From Mucidula mucida (taxonomy: Eukaryota > Basidiomycota > Agaricomycetes > Agaricales > Physalacriaceae): a stretch of 64,000 bases of DNA. Below, in pieces: positions 59,093 through 64,000 of the stretch (positions are counted from its first letter, which is position 1; each line of letters begins with the position of its first letter). The notes below the pieces were generated by a model. It worked only from the letters and a program-made list of their open reading frames with translations, searched no databases and was not told where the DNA came from. The stretch covers positions 124,001-188,000 of the forward strand of contig JADNYV010000031.1 of assembly GCA_015501055.1 (NCBI GenBank), written 5' to 3'. A program made the translations under genes and the position numbers.

Positions 59093-59232
59093 GGCGTAAT
59101 CCTACGGGAATTACGCGATTTACGCGATTATGCTTTACTGTAATCCTACAAGGTACATACGAAATTCATACACCTTGAATTACGTGAGATTACGCCTAAG
59201 TTCTGTCCCGGATTACGCCTCGGATTACACCT
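59093..59232. repeat. GTAAT/ATTAC motif array
   Basis: In ~140 bp there are about seven copies of GTAAT or ATTAC, mostly in the forms GGATTACGCC, GAATTACG and GCGTAATCC, in both orientations. Confidence 0.65.
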
Positions 59233-59522
59233 CGTTCTCATGGTATACCAGTTTATGTTTTCCTTAGTTCGGGGCACACAAGAGATTCCAGTAAACAATC
59301 GATGTGAATTTAACAGATACGAATACGGCGTCACGCTACGCTACAGAGAATTTTGGTGGTACAGGCAGTACCGGTGTCGAGAGATAGTACATTCAGAATG
59401 CCCAAGGAAAACAGCGACGGCGACGCGGATGCAGCACGCTCACGCGAACGCGATTGGTGCAGTGCCTAACAGAGGTGTTCGTCCTCAGCCGCAACTTGAC
59501 AACACACAATCGGACTTACCAG

Positions 59523-61952
59523 TTAAGGCGACATGAAGAGTGTAGTGGCAGGTTGCTCGTCCTCGTCCTCCTCGTCACGGTCGTTCCCGGGCACATGGAT
59601 CTCGCCGCGAGTGGCTTCGATAACAGCCTCCGCCTTGCCAAAAATATCATCCCACTTCGCCTCGCTAAGCTTGCTAGCAGCCGGGAAAAAGTCGCGCATT
59701 GCCTCCGTGCCCCAAGGAACACGTTCAAAAGCGCCTCCTTTGTCGAAGGTCCCAGAAGCCCACTGTGTCAGGCCACGCTTGACCTGTAATCGATTAAATA
59801 AAGGGAAGCCTTCACCAAAGAAAGAACAACTTACCGCCATGACCGCTAGACAAAGCATGCCGGCTGGTGGCCCGTACTTTGCAGACCAACCACATCGGAT
59901 GTACAGTTCCACAAAGTAGGCGAAGGTAGTGATGACCAAAGGTCCACGGAAGATACCTTTCGACTGGGATGAAATACAGTACAATCAGTTAATGAAAAAA
60001 TGCACAATTGACGATGTACCGTTGGATCATCAGGAAACTCGTACAGAAAGCGATTATCGCGAAGCTGGTCCTCTACCCATTCAGCCCGCAACTCTGGTGT
60101 ATCATACTCCTCCATGTCCTCACTTTTTCAGTTCTTGGTAACCGATGTTGAACCCGCTTTCCCAAGATTCGATCGGTGCGTGCGAACGAAGACACGAGCC
60201 TATGGCAGAAGCATCAGACTAAGACAGCACACAAGTGCATAAAATGAGAGGAAACATACTACGACTCCCACTGCTGGGTGCGATGCATGCTCGACTGAAG
60301 TGCCATTTTCGAGCTTGACTTTAGCAGCCGTGAGATGGGGAAAGGCGTCGTTGAATTCTGCCTTGACTGTGTCGTCAAACTCGGGATGGCTGTTCGACTG
60401 GAACGTATCTGCTAGCGTGCTCACCCATTCTAGAAGGTGGCGCATGCAGATATCATTCCATTTCTTGTGGTCCTCGACGGCGGTAAAGGGGAGTGTCTTG
60501 CTATTCTGGTCCTTTGCGAGAATCTTACCAGATGATTTCCCACGTTCATTTCCGTTGATCGCGGCGACATCAGCGGCGACGAGTTTGACACCTCTCTTCT
60601 TGCCCTACACGCCCATCAGCATTGTCGTCGCAATCAGCAGCAGACATACCTTGGAGATCTTGGATGCTGCACGAGCTGCAGCCTTGGACTCAGCTGACTC
60701 GTCAGCGTCGAACTCTCCCTTCACCACCTCCTCCTCCTCCTCATGAACGGCGACGGAATTCGACAACTTGGATGCCCGCCGCTGTTTGTAGAGTTGCTTG
60801 TACTTGGTGTTGAGGCCGCCGATTGTGGGCTTGCTAGCCTTCGCAGGAATTGATCTTATCCGTTCGTGAGTTCCAATCTAGCAGGGTTAATAGTATGACT
60901 TACTCCGAGTCATCCTTTTTCTTGACTACAGTTGTTTTTGCATGGGCTTGCGGCTTTGGCTTGTCGAGTGCTGCTGTACCGGCATCAACGCTGCGCCGAA
61001 GATTGGTTTTTGCGCCCTGTAAGTGTTTAAATTAGCAAAGGAATCTACGAAACGGGCGACTTACCCTTCTCTCCTTAGCCTTCTCATCACGCTTGGCTTT
61101 CTTTGCAGCTTTCTCCTGCTTGGCTCTTCTCATTGCCTTATACTCTCGGTATCCTTCGCCATCGCTGCTCTCAGATCCAGAGGAAGGTCGAGTACGTTTC
61201 TGTCTGCGGTGAGTTTTCTTCTCGCGATCCGGCGAAGGCTCATAGACGTCCGAGTCACCAGAGTCTACGCTTTCTTGAATATCATCATGGATCACCTTCG
61301 ATACAATGCCTCGCGTAGCTCGATGACGGGCTGGAGTAACTGGCGCAACGTCCATTTCCACATCACTCGCACCGCCACCGACATTGCCACCGTCGCTCAT
61401 GCTGACATCGTCACCGCCGCTGATGCCTTCGGATTCCGTATAAGGTGGATCATCGACGAGTCCGAGCTCTGCATTCATAGCGGCATTGGCAGCAGCACGG
61501 CGAGTCGTCGAGTTGTCTGATGCATTATTGTCGGACTGCTCGGCATCGCCCCCCGCACCCGCAAGTGCAGGTGATGGTGATTTTGTGATGCTTGTTGGCA
61601 AGGGGGGTGCTGGCGGTGAAGGCGGCTGCGGTGGCGCGGTAGAGGGACAAACCAGAAGCTTGCGTGGCTTTGCCTTCGCAGCAATGCCGCCATCAGCTAT
61701 GTTGGGATGAATATTCTGGGAATCAAGACGCTTTTTAGCATCCGCGGCCTCGAAGGAAGAAATTCTAGCCTTGGATTCTGCCATTTTCTTTGCCCTTTCG
61801 TCCTCCTCATCCTTTTTGGCCTGCTTCTCCGCGTCCTTTTTAGCCTGCTTCTTCTCCCTCTCAGCTTGCTGCTCCTTTCGCGTCTGTGGTTTTCGAACAC
61901 CCTCAGGCAGCGTATAGACCTTGTCGCGGTTACGTGTGCGCAGACCGGTGGA
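59523..61952 (-). CDS. DUF6532-like nuclear protein with an internal stop
   Basis: Large protein of an Agaricomycete-expanded family (DUF6532-like), often found near DNA transposons. The start is at MSTGLRTRNRDKVYTLPEGV. A Lys/Glu-rich coiled segment follows (QQAEREKKQAKKDAEKQAKK), then a Pro-rich and acidic middle with several nuclear-type basic patches (KKTHRRQKRTRP). Later exons give NTKYKQLYKQRRASKLSN and the conserved domain: VEDHKKWNDICMRHLLEWVS, HPEFDDTVKAEFNDAFPHLT, ARVFVRTHRSNLGKAG, AEWVEDQLRDNRFLYEFPDD, KGIFRGPLVITTFAYFVELY, KRGLTQWASGTF. An in-frame TGA at 60128-60130 separates TSVTKN from KSEDMEEYDTPELR, so it is either a pseudogene or spliced in a way I cannot see. Divergent from the Plavaka gene, 176 bp away. 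Confidence 0.6.
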
Positions 61953-62128
61953 CATGGCTGGGTGGGTCAGCCAAGGCAAAGATACGTCTAGAGACGGTCG
62001 TGGAGTCAAGGAAGGAACCGGCGTGATATAAGTCCAACTTTGAAATTGTGTTCGGAGTCATCGTAAGCTGCTCGATCATAAACAAATTGTGGTGCTTAAT
62101 CATCTCTCGCAGTTACAGCTAACCAACT

Positions 62129-64000
62129 ATGCCTCGCACCCCCACAGTTTCTACTACCTCTATCCGCCGCACTTCCTGCCCATATCCAGGATGTTCGAAG
62201 ACCTTCAAGCCGGGCAACACCAGCGGACTCACTCGCCACGTCAAAGCTATCCACCACAAGATTCAGCAGCCACCATCCAACCCGACACCAGCCTCACCCC
62301 TCCTGCTTCCAATGATAGCAACGACCAGGAAATGCGCCACAATTTCACGCCGCCATCGCCGCAGGATGAAGGACCAGAGCGGCAGCCCACCCCGGAGCCT
62401 GAGCTTCCTCAGCATCACAAGACCTTTCATCCTCATCTCACCGGTAAATACACTTGTCTATTCCTTCGATAAAATCAATCTCATCGACTTGAAGGGACAC
62501 CATGTGATGAAAACGGGCACGATCTACCCAACGGCACTCCTCCTCCTCCACCGCCGCCCCCTATCAATGCGCAGATCCATGGGCGCCATTCGCAGATCAG
62601 GTTGCCTTTTGCATGGCTAATCTATTATTCAAGCAGATGGAGGCATCGAAGGCGGATATTGACGAGATCATGGAGTGTTGGTCTCTGTCGTTGATGGGCA
62701 CGGATAGGACTGGCCCGTTTTCCGACCACGATCACCTCTTCAACAGCATTGATGCCATCCCCTTTGGAAGTGCTCCGTGGAAGTGCTTCCAAACGGCTGA
62801 TGATCCTACTCTTCCTCCCACTGCACCGTCGTGGATGAAGGAGCGCTACCAGATCTGGTACCGCGATCCCGACGTCGTTATCGCCAATATGCTATCCAAA
62901 CCCGACTTTGCCGGGGAATTCGATACTCGCCCGTACGTTCATCTCGGCGCAGATGGAAAACGCCGCTGGAGCGAATTTATGTCTGGGAACTATTTGTGGA
63001 ATCATGCGGTGCGGTTATCTTTATGTCTAGCATGCTGCACGTTGCTGAACCATTATTACAGACAAAGATCTATCAGGATGATCCAACAACGAAGGGCGCC
63101 ATGTACGTTCCAATCATTGTTGGGAGCGATAAGACAACCATCTCTGTCATGACGGGCAACGTCAAATACCATCCTTTGTACGCGATGATTGGAAACATCC
63201 ACGGCGGCGCTCAACGTGCACATCGTAACGGTGTTATTCCGATTGGCTTCCTAGCAATACCTAAAGGTGTGTGCTACTAAGCTGCATATTCAAAAGGCCT
63301 TGTTCATTGACCTCTTTGCCAGCCGATCGACAATATGATGGCGATGTAGCCTATCGGAACTTCAAGCGACAGCTGTACCATGAATCGATTGCCTCAATTC
63401 TTCGTCCGTTGAAGCCAGCAATGGAGGTTTCCGTCGTTCGTTGATGCCCTGATGGCCACTTTCGTCGAGTCATATATGACTTGGCGGCCTACATTGCCGA
63501 TTATCCTGAGCAGGTTCTTTTGGCCGGCGTTGTTTCCGAATGGTGTCCAAAGTATGTATGTTCAACTGTGAGTATAGACTGTGTTGCTTACTACTTGATC
63601 TCTAGATGCACGGCACTTAGCTCGGATCTGGATGGCCTCAATGCACGCCCGCGATCCCAGGAGTATACCGAGAAGTTGAGCAACGAGTTTGGTGGTGAGG
63701 GCACTCGGTTATGGATAATTGGGGTATAGATGAATCTGTTGAGGTTCGTGCACTTCGCGTGGTGTTCGTTCTTATTCTAACACGCTTCGTAGCCCTTTAC
63801 GACTGAATTCCCCCAGCGGACATTCATGAGATGATGGCATCCGACCTCCTTCATCAACTTATCAAAGGAACGTTCAAGGATCACCTCGTTGATTGGGTGG
63901 GCGAGTATCTCGAGCTCACGGAAGGCAGTACACGCGCAAAAGAGATTATGGATGATATTGATTGTCGGTTAGTGTTCTTTCGTTTTGTGTAGATTGTGAG
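62129..64000 (+). mobile_element. Plavaka (CACTA-type) DNA transposase gene, damaged, continuing off the window
   Basis: Transposase of the Plavaka group, abundant in Agaricomycetes. The N-terminal zinc finger is CPYPGCSKTFKPGNTSGLTR then HVKAIHH, followed by a Pro-rich linker and PWAPFADQVAFCMANLLFKQ. Next come WKCFQTADD, YQIWYRDPDVVIANMLSKPD and FDTRPYVHLGADGKRRWSEF. The core has GAMYVPIIVGSDKTTISVMT, YAMIGNIHGGAQRAHRNGVI, PIGFLAIPK, FKRQLYHESIASILRPLKPA, then CPDGHFRRVIYDLAAYIADY, TALSSDLDG and ASDLLHQLIKGTFKDHLVDW. Introns occur after WNHA, IPK, WCPK and SVE. Damage: an in-frame TGA at 63442-63444 where the family has Arg, and frame shifts near 62215-62270, at C5 62557-62561 and near 63713. 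The 3' end is beyond 64000. Confidence 0.85.

Larger units (their letters stand above)
57853..59522. other. Intergenic region with duplicated block and motif array
   Basis: A 77-residue minus-strand frame (57982-58215) has coding-like sequence (SSKVLRLMQEGYAM) but no known family. The region also holds the right copy of the duplication and the ATTAC array, listed separately. Confidence 0.4.

Noticed and set aside
60115..60140. Frameshift in the DUF6532-like gene at the A5 run
   Set aside because: When the preceding exon is read in the phase set by its splice site, both sides are in the same frame and the break is a TGA stop, not an indel.
1..64000. CRISPR array, bacterial operon or phage features
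   Set aside because: Spliced eukaryotic genes throughout; the only tandem repeat has no spacers.

Overview
The window is nuclear DNA from a filamentous basidiomycete, most likely a member of the Agaricomycetes. Almost every gene is split by many short introns (mostly 45-55 bp, GT...AG with a few GC...AG). The gene families fit that placement: a FunK1 kinase, a membrane-anchored copper radical oxidase of the glyoxal-oxidase type, a Con-6 protein, a seven-helix orphan membrane protein, a Plavaka (CACTA-type) transposase and its DUF6532-like neighbour. No gene was checked by database search; all names come from motifs read in the translated exons.

Layout. 0.7-17.4 kb is ordinary, gene-dense sequence: a CBM21 glycogen-targeting phosphatase subunit (-), a Pho80/Pcl-type cyclin (-), a RUS1/DUF647 protein (+), a siderophore-type MFS transporter (+) converging on a chitin synthase (-), DPH3 (-), a small unknown gene (-) and a seven-helix membrane protein (+). 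18.47-21.02 kb is a 5'-truncated non-LTR retrotransposon with a 12-bp target-site duplication. 21.0-25.4 kb is gene-poor, with one unknown ORF and two tRNA-like remnants. 25.4-43.7 kb is again dense: ERG2 sterol isomerase, a conserved unknown protein, the FunK1 kinase, a maltose-type O-acetyltransferase, Con-6, prefoldin subunit 5, the exosome nuclease DIS3, an FAD monooxygenase and the copper radical oxidase.

43.7-62 kb is accessory-looking. It has a 5 x 19 bp tandem repeat, a MITE-like inverted-repeat element, dense CACTT/AAGTG motif arrays around a proline-rich gene, a Gcn4-like bZIP gene with an upstream ORF, a diverged HSF-type DNA-binding gene, and a zinc alcohol dehydrogenase flanked by two diverged direct copies of a ~450 bp block. 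At the right end a DUF6532-like gene with an internal stop is divergently paired with a Plavaka transposase gene that runs off the window.

Functionally the housekeeping genes do not form a pathway cluster. There is a loose cell-wall/extracellular theme (chitin synthase, copper radical oxidase, siderophore transport). Several genes lose frame by exactly one missing base, often in a homopolymer; this looks more like consensus error than true gene death, at least for the essential gene DIS3.
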